Shown: positions 1 to 8,815 of the stretch, piece after piece | How the letters are laid out: each line of letters opens with the position of its first letter | Position numbering within the stretch: the stretch's first letter is position 1 | Source: Thermoanaerobaculia bacterium | GTDB taxonomy: Bacteria > Acidobacteriota > Thermoanaerobaculia > Multivoradales > J023 | DNA: 64,000 bases | Assembly (NCBI GenBank): GCA_030431255.1 | Contig: JAUIJL010000001.1 | Coordinates: 806,001-870,000 of the forward strand | Reading direction: 5' to 3' | Notes under the pieces: model-generated | Databases searched by the model: none | Told to the model about the DNA's origin: nothing | What the model saw: the letters and a program-made list of their open reading frames with translations, nothing else | Translations under genes and position numbers: made by a program

Positions 1-1972
1 CGGGCTCCGGACGCTCGACGAACTTACCGTCGACGAAGACCTTGAGCCTAGAGGCTTCTCGGGCGACCGGCTCGGCGCCGGAAGCTGACGAAGCCGCTGG
101 GTCGACACCGACCTTGGCGGCTTCAGTGGGATCGGCGGCGCTTGAGGGCTGGGCGGAAGCGGGCCTGGTGTCGATGTTTTCCGACCGCCGATCATCGGGT
201 GCCCGGGAAAGCTCATCCACCGGCCGTGTCCCGGCCCCGACAGCGGCGGTCGCCACGGCCTCCCCGCCAAGCTGGGTCTCCCCAGATACGGCTGGGGCTT
301 GTTCTTGGGCGAGCAAAACGGTCAAGCGCCGACAGGCGCGGAGCTCGTTGCCGGAGCACGCCCGCTCGTAGGCCAAACGCGCCTCGGATCGATCGACCTT
401 GCTGCCGTGGGAGGGGGATTCCAAGAGGTGGCCCAAGTGGTAACAGGACGACCAATCACCGCCGGTGCAGGCCTGCCGGTAATAGGTTTCCGCTTTGACG
501 GTGTCCTTTTGAACCCCTCGTCCGAGCTCGTAAATGGTGGCCAGCCGGACGCAAGCCAAATTGTGGCCGGCGTCACAGGCCGAGGCGTATCGGGGTAGCG
601 CCCGGCGTGTGGCTTCTGGATCGATGCTCTCGCTGGGTCGGCTGTCCACGGTTGCGGCGAGGTCGGACGCCTGCTCCGGAGGTGACAACCATGGGGCCAG
701 CGGGCCCATTCCCAAGGCGCCCGCCAAGCCTAGGCTGAGACCCATCACCACGACCGCCAGGGCGGCGGCGATTTGTCGCCAGTGAAAGTCGGATTTCGGA
801 GGTGGTGGGGGCTCCACCCAGGCCGCGAGTTGGTCGCGACGCTCTTGCTCAAGGCGAAATTGCGCCATTTCAAGACTTTGGGTGTCTTCTTCCACCTGTT
901 GTCGACGCGCCTCTTCAGAATGCCACAAATAGGCGTCGCGGCCGCCGAGATATGCGGTCGGGGAGGCCCAGGCAAAGCGCTCGGGCCGACTGTGGAAAAG
1001 GCGCTCGCGAGCTTCGTTGATCGCTTCGTCGATACGTCCGCTGAGGGCCAGCCCACGGTAGAGGTGGGTCGTGACTTTGGTCGCTTGGCTGACGGTCAAG
1101 GCGCGGCGGGTCACCACCACGGCCGGCAGACCCCTGGCGACCAATGCCGTCCCCAAACCGTGGAAGGGGTCCGCGCGGGTTTCGATGCCGTCGTGGCAGG
1201 CCATCAGGGTCATGAGATGGAGATGTGGATCCGCCCCGAGCAAATCCACCAGGGCCTGGCAGTCGGTCCACACGCCGCGCCCGGCGTCGTCTTCCAAGAG
1301 GATGCGAGCGGTATCCTCGTGGGCGAGCTTGCGGCCGTGTGCCACCAAATGCAGGGTGTGGAATGAGCCCTCCGCCAGGCGCTTCCTCAACCGTTCAGCA
1401 GTGATCGGTGCCTCGACCATCTCGCAATGGACCAAGTCCTGGAGGCGACGGAGCGCGCCGACCAGCGTCCGCTCCTCGAAACGACGGTCCAAGGCCGGCA
1501 GATTGTGATGCAAGACATCGTTGGGCGCCGACACCGCCAACAGTAGACGCATCCGACCTTCGATCGGTTGAGGAAACGGGTGGTCCGTATCCAGAGAACG
1601 CAGGAAGCTGACCTCTTGAGAATTTCCGAGGCCGACTCGGCGCCGAGGGTCGAAGAGCAGCTCCCAGGGTAGCTCATGGACCCACTCCGGGTTCGTTGCA
1701 TCGAGCAATAAGCGTACGCTTTGGCGCGCGCCCGTCTGCCGAAACTCGGTGGAAATCTTGCGATAGGCCTCGAGGGTAGCTTGGCCTTCGGGCAGGAGGG
1801 CGTCGAAGAGCAAAGAACCGGCCTTAATGGGGTCTTTGGCCTGTTGAATCTCATCGGCGAGGGAAGCGTCGACGGCGCAATCTCCCTCGATGATCAAACC
1901 GTCCAGCTCCAGCCGCGCTCGACCGGTTTCCAGAAGTCGGATCTCGCAGATCAGGTCGTTGGGCTCGGCCAC
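1..1972 (-). CDS. CHAT-domain caspase-like protease with TM segment and Sel1-like repeats (3' end off the window)
   Basis: This frame is open from a GTG at 1972, directly preceded in frame by TAA, to the left edge, giving about 657 residues so far. The N-terminal 300 or so residues form a CHAT domain. The caspase-like dyad is visible as His212 in HLVAHG and Cys259 in LMACHDG, 47 residues apart, which is normal for the family. One hydrophobic segment lies around residues 399-421. Residues from about 460 to 530 contain Cys-rich Sel1/TPR-like repeats (CDAGHNLACVRLATIYELG, then TYYRQACTGGDWSSCYHLG). A Pro/Ala/Ser-rich stretch runs to the edge. The likely arrangement is a membrane-anchored protease with its Sel1 part on the other side of the membrane, but orientation and targets are not shown. 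A GGGGGG run serves as the only candidate RBS. The reading was done by hand. Confidence 0.85.
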   Translation of the reverse strand, partial: MAEPNDLICEIRLLETGRARLELDGLIIEGDCAVDASLADEIQQAKDPIKAGSLLFDALLPEGQATLEAYRKISTEFRQTGARQSVRLLLDATNPEWVHELPWELLFDPRRRVGLGNSQEVSFLRSLDTDHPFPQPIEGRMRLLLAVSAPNDVLHHNLPALDRRFEERTLVGALRRLQDLVHCEMVEAPITAERLRKRLAEGSFHTLHLVAHGRKLAHEDTARILLEDDAGRGVWTDCQALVDLLGADPHLHLMTLMACHDGIETRADPFHGLGTALVARGLPAVVVTRRALTVSQATKVTTHLYRGLALSGRIDEAINEARERLFHSRPERFAWASPTAYLGGRDAYLWHSEEARRQQVEEDTQSLEMAQFRLEQERRDQLAAWVEPPPPPKSDFHWRQIAAALAVVVMGLSLGLAGALGMGPLAPWLSPPEQASDLAATVDSRPSESIDPEATRRALPRYASACDAGHNLACVRLATIYELGRGVQKDTVKAETYYRQACTGGDWSSCYHLGHLLESPSHGSKVDRSEARLAYERACSGNELRACRRLTVLLAQEQAPAVSGETQLGGEAVATAAVGAGTRPVDELSRAPDDRRSENIDTRPASAQPSSAADPTEAAKVGVDPAASSASGAEPVAREASRLKVFVDGKFVERPEP

Positions 1973-2154
1973 TTAACCCCCCGTCGTCGGCTGCCGTTTT
2001 TCGGACGTCGTCTTGGGCCCGGTCGTCTAGCACCTGGTCAATTTCGACAGCACCGGATGGTCTCATGCTTCGATGACTCTGTCTGGGCTCATAGCATTCT
2101 ACATCGTGGAGAGGTCGTACGTTAGGATACGACGATCTGCTATTGCCGATTTCC

Positions 2155-2160
2155 AAGGAG
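2155..2160 (+). promoter_or_regulatory. RBS deciding the start of the BNR protein
   Basis: AAGGAG lies 9 nt before GTG 2170. The nearby ATG 2161 directly abuts it and TTG 2143 lies upstream of it, so GTG 2170 is the best-spaced start. Confidence 0.55.
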
Positions 2161-2169
2161 ATGTTTTCT

Positions 2170-5100
2170 GTGAATGATTCCAACTCTCGCCGTCGCCCCG
2201 TTTGCGCGAGCCCACGCCTTCCGCTCCATCTGGCCGCGGGTTCGGCTCTCGCGGCGGCTGTAGCGCTCGCGATCTATGCACCGAGCCCTCTCATCGCGGA
2301 CCCAGCCCCGACGAATCCGGTTGCGACAAACGGTGACCCAATGGAGGCGCATCCGCTCAGCGGTTTAAATTATCGGAATATCGGTCCGGTCAATATGAGC
2401 GGCCGGGTGGCGGACGTCGAAGGCATTCCCGGGGACCCGAGGATCTTGTATGTCGGCTCCGCGTCCGGCGGAGTCTGGAAGACCACCAACGGTGGGGTGA
2501 CGTTCGAGCCCATTTTCGACGATCAACCCGTGGCGTCTATCGGCGATATCGCCCTCGCCCCTTCGAATCGAGAAGTGATTTATGTCGGTACGGGGGAAGG
2601 CAATCCTCGCAATAGCGTGTCTTTTGGGCAAGGGGTCTTCAAAAGCACGGACGGTGGTGAAACCTGGAGCCACCTGGGTCTGAAAGACAGCCGCTACATC
2701 ACTCGGATCGCCGTCCATCCGCGGGATCCCGACACGGCTTGGGTCGGGGCCCTGGGCTCCATTTTCGGTCCCGGGGAAAGCCGTGGGGTGTTCAAAACCA
2801 CCGACGGCGGACAAACGTGGCGCAAAGTGCTTTATGTGGACGACGAGCACGGGGTCGCGGACTTGGACCTGGATCCGCGAAATCCGAATGTGATCTACGC
2901 CGGCATGTGGCACTTCAATCGCAAGCCTTGGACTCACACCAGCGGTAGTGAAAAAGGCGGACTATTTCGCTCGGTGGACGGCGGGGAGACTTGGAATAAG
3001 GTGGAGAAGGGCCTGCCCAAGCTCATGGGGCGCCTTGGGGTCAAAGTCGCTCCGTCCGACTCCAATGTGGTTTACGTGATCGCCGAGTCGAACGAGGGGA
3101 CCCTCTTCCGGTCCAACGACCGCGGCAAGACGTTCGAAAAAGTCCATGACGAGGCTCAAATCGTGTCCCGCGGGCTCTATTACACGGACCTGCGGGTGGA
3201 TCCCGTGGATGCGAATAAGGTCTTCGCCATTTCGAGCCGTCTTTTCCGCTCGATCGACGGCGGCAAAACCTTCGAACGAATCTCCAGATCGACCCATGTG
3301 GACTTCCACTCCCTGTGGATCGATCCCCTGAATACGAATCGCATGTGGCAAGGGCAGGACGGAGGCATCGCGGCGTCGTGGGACGGCGGGGAGACCTGGG
3401 ATCCGATCCGCAATCTGCCGATCGCACAGTTTTACCAAGTCTTCTACGACCACCGCCTGCCCTTCTACTTTCTGGGCGGCGGGTTGCAGGACAACGGCAC
3501 GTGGGTGGGTCCGAGCCGCACCCGCGAGCCGGCCGGCATCTTGCCCGACGATTGGCGCTTGACCAGCTTCGGGGACGCCTATTTTGTGGTGCCCCATGCC
3601 CGACGGGTGGGTTTGTATTTGTCGGAATCCCAAGGCGGTGGCATTGTGCGCTACGACGAGACCACCCGCCAACAGGTGGAGGTCAATCCTCAAACCCGCC
3701 GAGCCGATGGTGGGCCGGTGAGCTCTTTGGCTTTTCGTTTCAATTGGAATGCGCCGATCGTCGCCTCGCCCCACGATCCTGAGAAGGTCTACTTTGCGGG
3801 CAATGTGGTCTTCGAATCCCGAGATTTCGGCACGACCTGGAGCCAAATCAGCCCGGACCTGACCACCGACGATCCGGAAAAGCAGAAAAGCGCGGGCGGA
3901 CCGGTTTGGTACGAAAACACCACCGCCGAATACCATTGCACCATCATCAGCTTCGCGGAGTCGCCCGCGGGCGCTGGGGTGTTGTGGGCGGGCACCGATG
4001 ACGGCAAGCTTCAGCTGTCGCGGGACGCGGGGGCGTCTTGGGTCGATTTGACCGCAAATCTCACCGCCGGCTTCAAGGCACCTGAGCCTTCACCGGTTTC
4101 CCACGTGGAGCCGTCCCGGGTGGATTCGGCCATCGCCTATGTGACGCTGGATCGACATATGTTCGACGACTTCCGACCCCATCTCTTCAAAACCATGGAT
4201 TTCGGGCAGACCTGGACCCGCCTGGGCCGGGGATTGCCCGAGGAGGGGTGGCTGTGGGTGGTGCGGGAAGATCCCAAGAATCCGGAGGTGGTGTATGCCG
4301 GCTCGGAAGTGGGACTCTTCGTGTCGTTCAACAGCGGCCAGGATTGGCAGGTCGCGGATTTCGGTGACCTGCCCCCGGTTTCCGTGCACGACGTGTTGGT
4401 GCATCCCGACTCCAACGATCTGATCGTCGGCACCCATGGCCGGGCGCTGTGGGTGATGGACGACATCTCGCCGATTCAGCAGTGGAATGCGGCGAAGGAC
4501 CAAGCCGCGTTCCTATTCGACATTCGTCCGGCCCTGCGTTTTCCCATGGATCCCAGCCGCTACGGGCAGGGCGACCGGGTATGGGTCGCCGAGAATCCCC
4601 CTTTCGGCGCGATGATCACCTATTTCTTAGGCACGAGCCTGGAGCCTCCCGAAGAGGAAACGGGCTCAGCCGGCGACGGCAACGGCGATGCGCAGCAAGA
4701 AGCCGCAGAGGCAGAGCCGGCCCCGGACCCTGCCTTGAGCCTGGAAATCCTCGACGGCGAAGGCCGCGTCGTCAGGACCTTGGAAGACTTACCCGCGTCC
4801 AAAGGGGTGCATCGCGTGGTCTGGGATCTGGCTGAGGACGGTCCGGATGTGCGCGCCGAAGAAGAGGAGGCGTCGGAATTCGGGAGCCCACCACGGGGAG
4901 CCAGGGTGTTGCCCGGTGGCTATGTGGCGCGCTTAACCGTTGGGCAAGAGGTGCTGGAAACCCCCATCGAAGTGAGGGTCGATCCGTTGGTCAACGTGGA
5001 GCCCGAGGCGCTTCGCGACCAGCAGAAGATGGCCCGCAAGCTGGCGTCGCTCTATTCGACGACCCAGCGCATCCTGAAAGCCATGGATCAAACCCTGGCG

Positions 5101-5508
5101 GAGCTCGAGGCCCGTCGCCACAGTCTGCTCGGCCGGGTGAAGGACGCCTCTTCCGGAGAGCCGGCGCTGGCGGATGTCTTGTCCGCCGACGCCGCCCAAC
5201 AATGGCAGGAGGCGGATCAGGAAATCCGTCGTCAGATGGATCTTCTGGCACGGCCGGAGGGAAAACCCTTTTGGAGTGAAGGACCCCGGTTGGAGAACCA
5301 CCTGCAGAGTCTCTTCCAAAGTGTCGATTCCGCGTTTTCGGCCCCGACGGAAGCTCAGCTGGCCTTCAGCGAAGAGCTCGCCACCTCGGTGCACGAAGCA
5401 GTCGAGGCTTGGAACGGCTTGTTGGAGGGGGAGCTGGCAGATCTAGAGGACGCTTTGAGCCGGCAAGACTTGGGCTTTCTGATCGTGCCGGAGGCCGTCG
5501 CCGAATAG
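2170..5508 (+). CDS. Secreted BNR/Asp-box (sortilin VPS10-like) repeat protein
   Basis: This protein of about 1112 residues has an N-terminal hydrophobic signal segment (around residues 20-40) followed by a long array of BNR/Asp-box repeats of the form S-x-D-x-G-x-T-W. Examples are KSTDGGETWSHL, KTTDGGQTWRKV, RSVDGGETWNKV and KTMDFGQTWTRL. Such arrays form the 10-bladed sortilin-type propeller usually annotated as 'glycosyl hydrolase, VPS10 or BNR repeat'. The last 300 or so residues are Glu/Ala-rich and then predicted helical. The substrate is unknown; it may bind or degrade polymers outside the cytoplasm. It stands alone between the divergent CHAT gene and the convergent mocA-like gene. A paralogue of similar length is encoded at 20765-24082. 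GTG 2170 was chosen over TTG 2143 or ATG 2161 because of the SD spacing. Confidence 0.85.
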   Translation: MNDSNSRRRPVCASPRLPLHLAAGSALAAAVALAIYAPSPLIADPAPTNPVATNGDPMEAHPLSGLNYRNIGPVNMSGRVADVEGIPGDPRILYVGSASGGVWKTTNGGVTFEPIFDDQPVASIGDIALAPSNREVIYVGTGEGNPRNSVSFGQGVFKSTDGGETWSHLGLKDSRYITRIAVHPRDPDTAWVGALGSIFGPGESRGVFKTTDGGQTWRKVLYVDDEHGVADLDLDPRNPNVIYAGMWHFNRKPWTHTSGSEKGGLFRSVDGGETWNKVEKGLPKLMGRLGVKVAPSDSNVVYVIAESNEGTLFRSNDRGKTFEKVHDEAQIVSRGLYYTDLRVDPVDANKVFAISSRLFRSIDGGKTFERISRSTHVDFHSLWIDPLNTNRMWQGQDGGIAASWDGGETWDPIRNLPIAQFYQVFYDHRLPFYFLGGGLQDNGTWVGPSRTREPAGILPDDWRLTSFGDAYFVVPHARRVGLYLSESQGGGIVRYDETTRQQVEVNPQTRRADGGPVSSLAFRFNWNAPIVASPHDPEKVYFAGNVVFESRDFGTTWSQISPDLTTDDPEKQKSAGGPVWYENTTAEYHCTIISFAESPAGAGVLWAGTDDGKLQLSRDAGASWVDLTANLTAGFKAPEPSPVSHVEPSRVDSAIAYVTLDRHMFDDFRPHLFKTMDFGQTWTRLGRGLPEEGWLWVVREDPKNPEVVYAGSEVGLFVSFNSGQDWQVADFGDLPPVSVHDVLVHPDSNDLIVGTHGRALWVMDDISPIQQWNAAKDQAAFLFDIRPALRFPMDPSRYGQGDRVWVAENPPFGAMITYFLGTSLEPPEEETGSAGDGNGDAQQEAAEAEPAPDPALSLEILDGEGRVVRTLEDLPASKGVHRVVWDLAEDGPDVRAEEEEASEFGSPPRGARVLPGGYVARLTVGQEVLETPIEVRVDPLVNVEPEALRDQQKMARKLASLYSTTQRILKAMDQTLAELEARRHSLLGRVKDASSGEPALADVLSADAAQQWQEADQEIRRQMDLLARPEGKPFWSEGPRLENHLQSLFQSVDSAFSAPTEAQLAFSEELATSVHEAVEAWNGLLEGELADLEDALSRQDLGFLIVPEAVAE

Positions 5509-5558
5509 CATCCCCGCCCCCAGGTCGCTGTGGATTCCGATCGGGTCAACAGCCGTGC

Positions 5559-6188
5559 CTAGAGTCGGCTCAGCCGCTCCAGAGCCTCGGGGGTGTCGGC
5601 ATCTCGCCCTTCATCGGCGTTTTCCACCGGCAGCTCCACGATGTGCTCTCGGTGTCGACACAACAGAGCTCGTCCCCCGGTGTCTCCTTCCAGGGAGCGG
5701 AGGTCCTGAAAGAATCTTCTCGGCCACAGCACCGGCGAGCCTCGATGCTCACCGTACCGAGGCACAATGATCGCTTCGGGATGTTTCCGGTGCCGGTCGA
5801 TGGAACGGTTGAGGGTCTGTGGGGTCAGCAGGGGCTGGTCGCAGGGCTGAAAAAGGGCGGCTCCGATGTGTGGCGGCAGCCCGTCTAAGCCGATGCGGAT
5901 CGAGGAGCTCTGCCCCTGGCTCCAGTCCGGGTTGTCGACGCAATTCGTCTGTGGACCCAGCACTGGACCCAGCACCGACCGTGCCTGATGGCTTCGGAAG
6001 CCTACGACCACGACCAGCCATTCGAAGCCGGAGGCGCTCAAGGTCTCGGCCATATGCCGGATCAAGGGCTGTCCCTTCCACAGAGCGAGCTGTTTAGGGC
6101 TGCCGAATCGTCTGGAGCCCCCGGCGGCCAACAACACCGCCGCGACCCCTGTGGTCTCAAGGCTCATCGACTCGTCCATCAAGCCCAT
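5559..6188 (-). CDS. MocA/MobA-like nucleotidyltransferase (molybdopterin cofactor maturation)
   Basis: A protein of about 209 residues in the MobA-like NTP transferase family. The nucleotide-binding signature AVLLAAGGSRRFGSPKQL lies near the N-terminus. The metal-binding region PCDQPLLT and a GSPVLW segment typical of MocA (molybdenum cofactor cytidylyltransferase) follow. It is expected to convert Mo-molybdopterin to its cytosine dinucleotide form for xanthine-dehydrogenase-type enzymes. The start ATG shares one base with the stop codon of xdhC (TGATG), so the two are translationally coupled. A TTG three bases further upstream is an alternative start. No molybdoenzyme gene is present in the window. 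Confidence 0.8.
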   Translation of the reverse strand: MGLMDESMSLETTGVAAVLLAAGGSRRFGSPKQLALWKGQPLIRHMAETLSASGFEWLVVVVGFRSHQARSVLGPVLGPQTNCVDNPDWSQGQSSSIRIGLDGLPPHIGAALFQPCDQPLLTPQTLNRSIDRHRKHPEAIIVPRYGEHRGSPVLWPRRFFQDLRSLEGDTGGRALLCRHREHIVELPVENADEGRDADTPEALERLSRL

Positions 6189-7333
6189 CAAGCAGTGGTG
6201 TCGGGGATCGGCTTGAAGGTCTTGCCGTGGCTTACAGAGACCATTTCCGCCAATACGGCCACGGCGATTTCCTCGGCCCGTCGGCCTCCCAGATCCAGAC
6301 CGATCGGGTTGTGGATGCGCTCCAAAAGCCGCTCGTCGATGCCCGCTTGCCGAGCCGCCGCCAGCCGTTTGCCCTGGGTCTTGCGCGATCCCAAAGCGCC
6401 GACATAACGCGCAGCGTGCAGGGACGCCTGCAATGCGGGCACATCGAGCTTGAGATCGTGGGAGAGGAGAGCCACGTAGGTGTTGGCGTCCACCCCGATT
6501 CGGCGCAACCCCTCGTCGGGCCAGTCGTGGAGCAGCTGATCCGCATGGCCGAAGCGTTCTCGGGTGGCAAAGGCCGTGCGTGGATCGATCACGATGGTCT
6601 CGAAACCGACGAGCTTGGCCATGGAAACCAGGGCGACCGCCACGTGAACCGCGCCGACGATGATCAGCCGAGGCGGCGGGGCGTGGACTTCCAAGAATAG
6701 CTCGTCCTCGTCGCTTTCATCGGAGGCGGCTGAAGGGATGCTTTGCTTGCGCGCTCCTAGCGTGGCCCACTGATCCGTCGCCATGGCGTCGGCCTGGCGG
6801 TTGAGGGCGGGAGATCCCAAGTCGCCGGTCGTATCGCCGTCGGGATAGATCAGCCGGCTGCGCCCCTTCTCTGTCCCACCCAGAACCAAGGCACGAGCCA
6901 CCAAGCGACGATTGCGCACGGCACCGATCAGCTCCGGTAGGAAGCCTCGCTCGATGAAAATGTCGATTTGGCCGCCGCAGGACAAACCCACCGACCAAGC
7001 GGTCTCTTGGTCGACCCCAAACGACACGAGCTTGGGTGAGCCTTCCCACAACACGCTTTGGGCTTCCTCGAAGACGGCCCCTTCCACGCATCCGCCGGAG
7101 ACGGAGCCTGCCATCTCACCGCGGCTGCTGATGGCCATTTTCGAGCCCAAGGGTCGGGGAGCGGAGCCCCACACCTTTACCACCGTGGCGATCGCGATGT
7201 CGCCCGTCAGCCGTTCCAGGGTTTGGTCCGTCGGGGCGGCGTCCGGAGCGCTGGGGGCGGGCGCGCCGTCCTTTGGATCGTCGTCGGCCCATTCGGCGGC
7301 CCAACGGTCGAGGTGGGGGAGGAGGTCGAGCAT
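6188..7333 (-). CDS. XdhC/CoxI family protein
   Basis: A 381-residue protein with both family domains. The N-terminal XdhC_CoxI domain carries SAPRPLGSKM followed by GSVSGGCVE around residues 76-84. A C-terminal Rossmann-like domain begins at LIIVGAVHVAVAL. XdhC proteins bind molybdenum cofactor and help insert its sulfurated form into xanthine-dehydrogenase-type enzymes. The start is well supported by AAGGAG about 7 nt upstream of ATG 7333. It sits between nhaC and the mocA-like gene in one minus-strand unit. Its client enzyme is not in view. Confidence 0.85.
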   Translation of the reverse strand: MLDLLPHLDRWAAEWADDDPKDGAPAPSAPDAAPTDQTLERLTGDIAIATVVKVWGSAPRPLGSKMAISSRGEMAGSVSGGCVEGAVFEEAQSVLWEGSPKLVSFGVDQETAWSVGLSCGGQIDIFIERGFLPELIGAVRNRRLVARALVLGGTEKGRSRLIYPDGDTTGDLGSPALNRQADAMATDQWATLGARKQSIPSAASDESDEDELFLEVHAPPPRLIIVGAVHVAVALVSMAKLVGFETIVIDPRTAFATRERFGHADQLLHDWPDEGLRRIGVDANTYVALLSHDLKLDVPALQASLHAARYVGALGSRKTQGKRLAAARQAGIDERLLERIHNPIGLDLGGRRAEEIAVAVLAEMVSVSHGKTFKPIPDTTA

Positions 7334-7354
7334 CTGGATCTCCTTGGAGGGCTC

Positions 7355-8815
7355 TTAGGGTTGGGGCTCCAACATCCGGATACCGATGCGCTGGGTGGCG
7401 CGGGTAGAAGCCCAAAATAGGGAAAAGATCGGTCCGCAGTAGCAGAAGACGGCCCAGGGAGCATAGCTCAGGGTCGGCACGCCGAGGGTCGTGGCCATGA
7501 ACAGGGCTGAGACGGTCCAAGGCATGAGCGGCTCGACGATCGTGACCGAATCTTCCATGGAGCGAGAGAGATTTTGCGGGGCCAACCCGTGTTTGCGGTA
7601 GGCCTTCTGGAAGAGACCGCCGAGGATCAGAGCGGTGACCCCGCCATGGCTGGTGAGCGAGATCAGCATCGCGCCGGCGGCCATGGTGGCGGCGATCAAA
7701 CCGAAGATGCCGCGGACACCCTCCAGTAGCTTTCCTAACAGAGCGTCGAGGGCACCGGATACATCGAGGCCGGCGGCGAAAAGGAAAGCGGCCAGAATCA
7801 CCAGGAGTGTCCCGGTCATGGAAGCCAGGCCGCCGCGGTCCATGAGGCGTTGGAACTCGGTTCCGAAAATCTGTGGATCGAGCCCGAGATCGGCCACCAT
7901 GGCGGTGCGAAAGCCGTCGACGGCGGAGGTCAGCGCATGTTTTAGGGGAAACCCTTGACCCCACACTCCGACTCCCATGGCGACCACCGACGAAAGCGCC
8001 ATGGCCGGCACCGCGGGCTTGCGTAAGAACACACCCAGGAGCACGACGAGCGGCGGCAGAAGCGCCGACCATCGGGCTCGAAAGGCGGTGTCGATCTCTT
8101 CGATCAATCGAGTCGCCGCCGCCGGAAGATCGCCGGCTAGCTCGGGGGTCGAGGCAAGGCCGAAGTAGACCACCAGCGCCAGCACGAACGAGGGGCCGGC
8201 GGTGAAGATCATGTGCCGGATGTGGGCGTAGAGATCGGCGCCGGCACCGATGGCGCAGATATTGGTGGAGTCCGACAGTGGTGAGAGCTTGTCGCCGAAA
8301 TAGGCTCCGGATACGACCGCTCCAGTGGTGGCCGCCATCGGGCCGTCGACCGCCGCCGACATGCCCACCAGCGCGACACCCAAGGTGCCGGCGGATCCCC
8401 AGGAAGTGCCGGTGACCAAGGACATGGTCGCGGTGGCCAAGAATGCGGTCGGCACCAAATAGGTCGGCTCCACGAGCTGCAATCCGTACAGCACCATCAA
8501 GGGAATGGTGCCGGCGAACACCCAGGTGCCGATCAACATGCCGATCGCCAGCAGGATGAGAATAGCCGGCAGCACTGAGGCCACCTTCTCTCCGCAGCAG
8601 CGCTGGATCGCATCCCAGTCGTGGCCCCGGGATCGGGCTTGGAGAGCCGCGACGGTTGCCGCTAGGAGCATCACCAACACCAAAAGCGGAGTGCCGAAAT
8701 CGAGCACGGCGGCCCCGGCGGCGAAACCCAGGACCAAGGTCAAGAGGGGCAAGAGGGCTTGGCCGAAGGGCAGGGGAGGAAGCTCCTCGATCTCGCGTGT
8801 CGACCGTCCGGTCAT
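7355..8815 (-). CDS. nhaC: NhaC-family Na+/H+ antiporter
   Basis: A 486-residue, strongly hydrophobic protein with about 11-12 predicted membrane segments. The family hallmark GAYFGDKLSPLSDSTNI is at residues 170-186. NhaC proteins exchange Na+ for H+, or amino-acid-like solutes, at the inner membrane. The start codon overlaps the stop of the upstream PLP-enzyme gene by 4 nt (8812-8815), indicating co-translation, and xdhC follows after about 20 nt. The pairing with a sulfur-amino-acid enzyme could point to solute rather than purely ion transport, but that is conjecture. Confidence 0.85.
   Translation of the reverse strand: MTGRSTREIEELPPLPFGQALLPLLTLVLGFAAGAAVLDFGTPLLVLVMLLAATVAALQARSRGHDWDAIQRCCGEKVASVLPAILILLAIGMLIGTWVFAGTIPLMVLYGLQLVEPTYLVPTAFLATATMSLVTGTSWGSAGTLGVALVGMSAAVDGPMAATTGAVVSGAYFGDKLSPLSDSTNICAIGAGADLYAHIRHMIFTAGPSFVLALVVYFGLASTPELAGDLPAAATRLIEEIDTAFRARWSALLPPLVVLLGVFLRKPAVPAMALSSVVAMGVGVWGQGFPLKHALTSAVDGFRTAMVADLGLDPQIFGTEFQRLMDRGGLASMTGTLLVILAAFLFAAGLDVSGALDALLGKLLEGVRGIFGLIAATMAAGAMLISLTSHGGVTALILGGLFQKAYRKHGLAPQNLSRSMEDSVTIVEPLMPWTVSALFMATTLGVPTLSYAPWAVFCYCGPIFSLFWASTRATQRIGIRMLEPQP

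Noticed and set aside
773-1366. Plus-strand frame of 197 codons
   Set aside because: It is antisense to the CHAT gene, whose catalytic motifs and Sel1 repeats identify the real frame.
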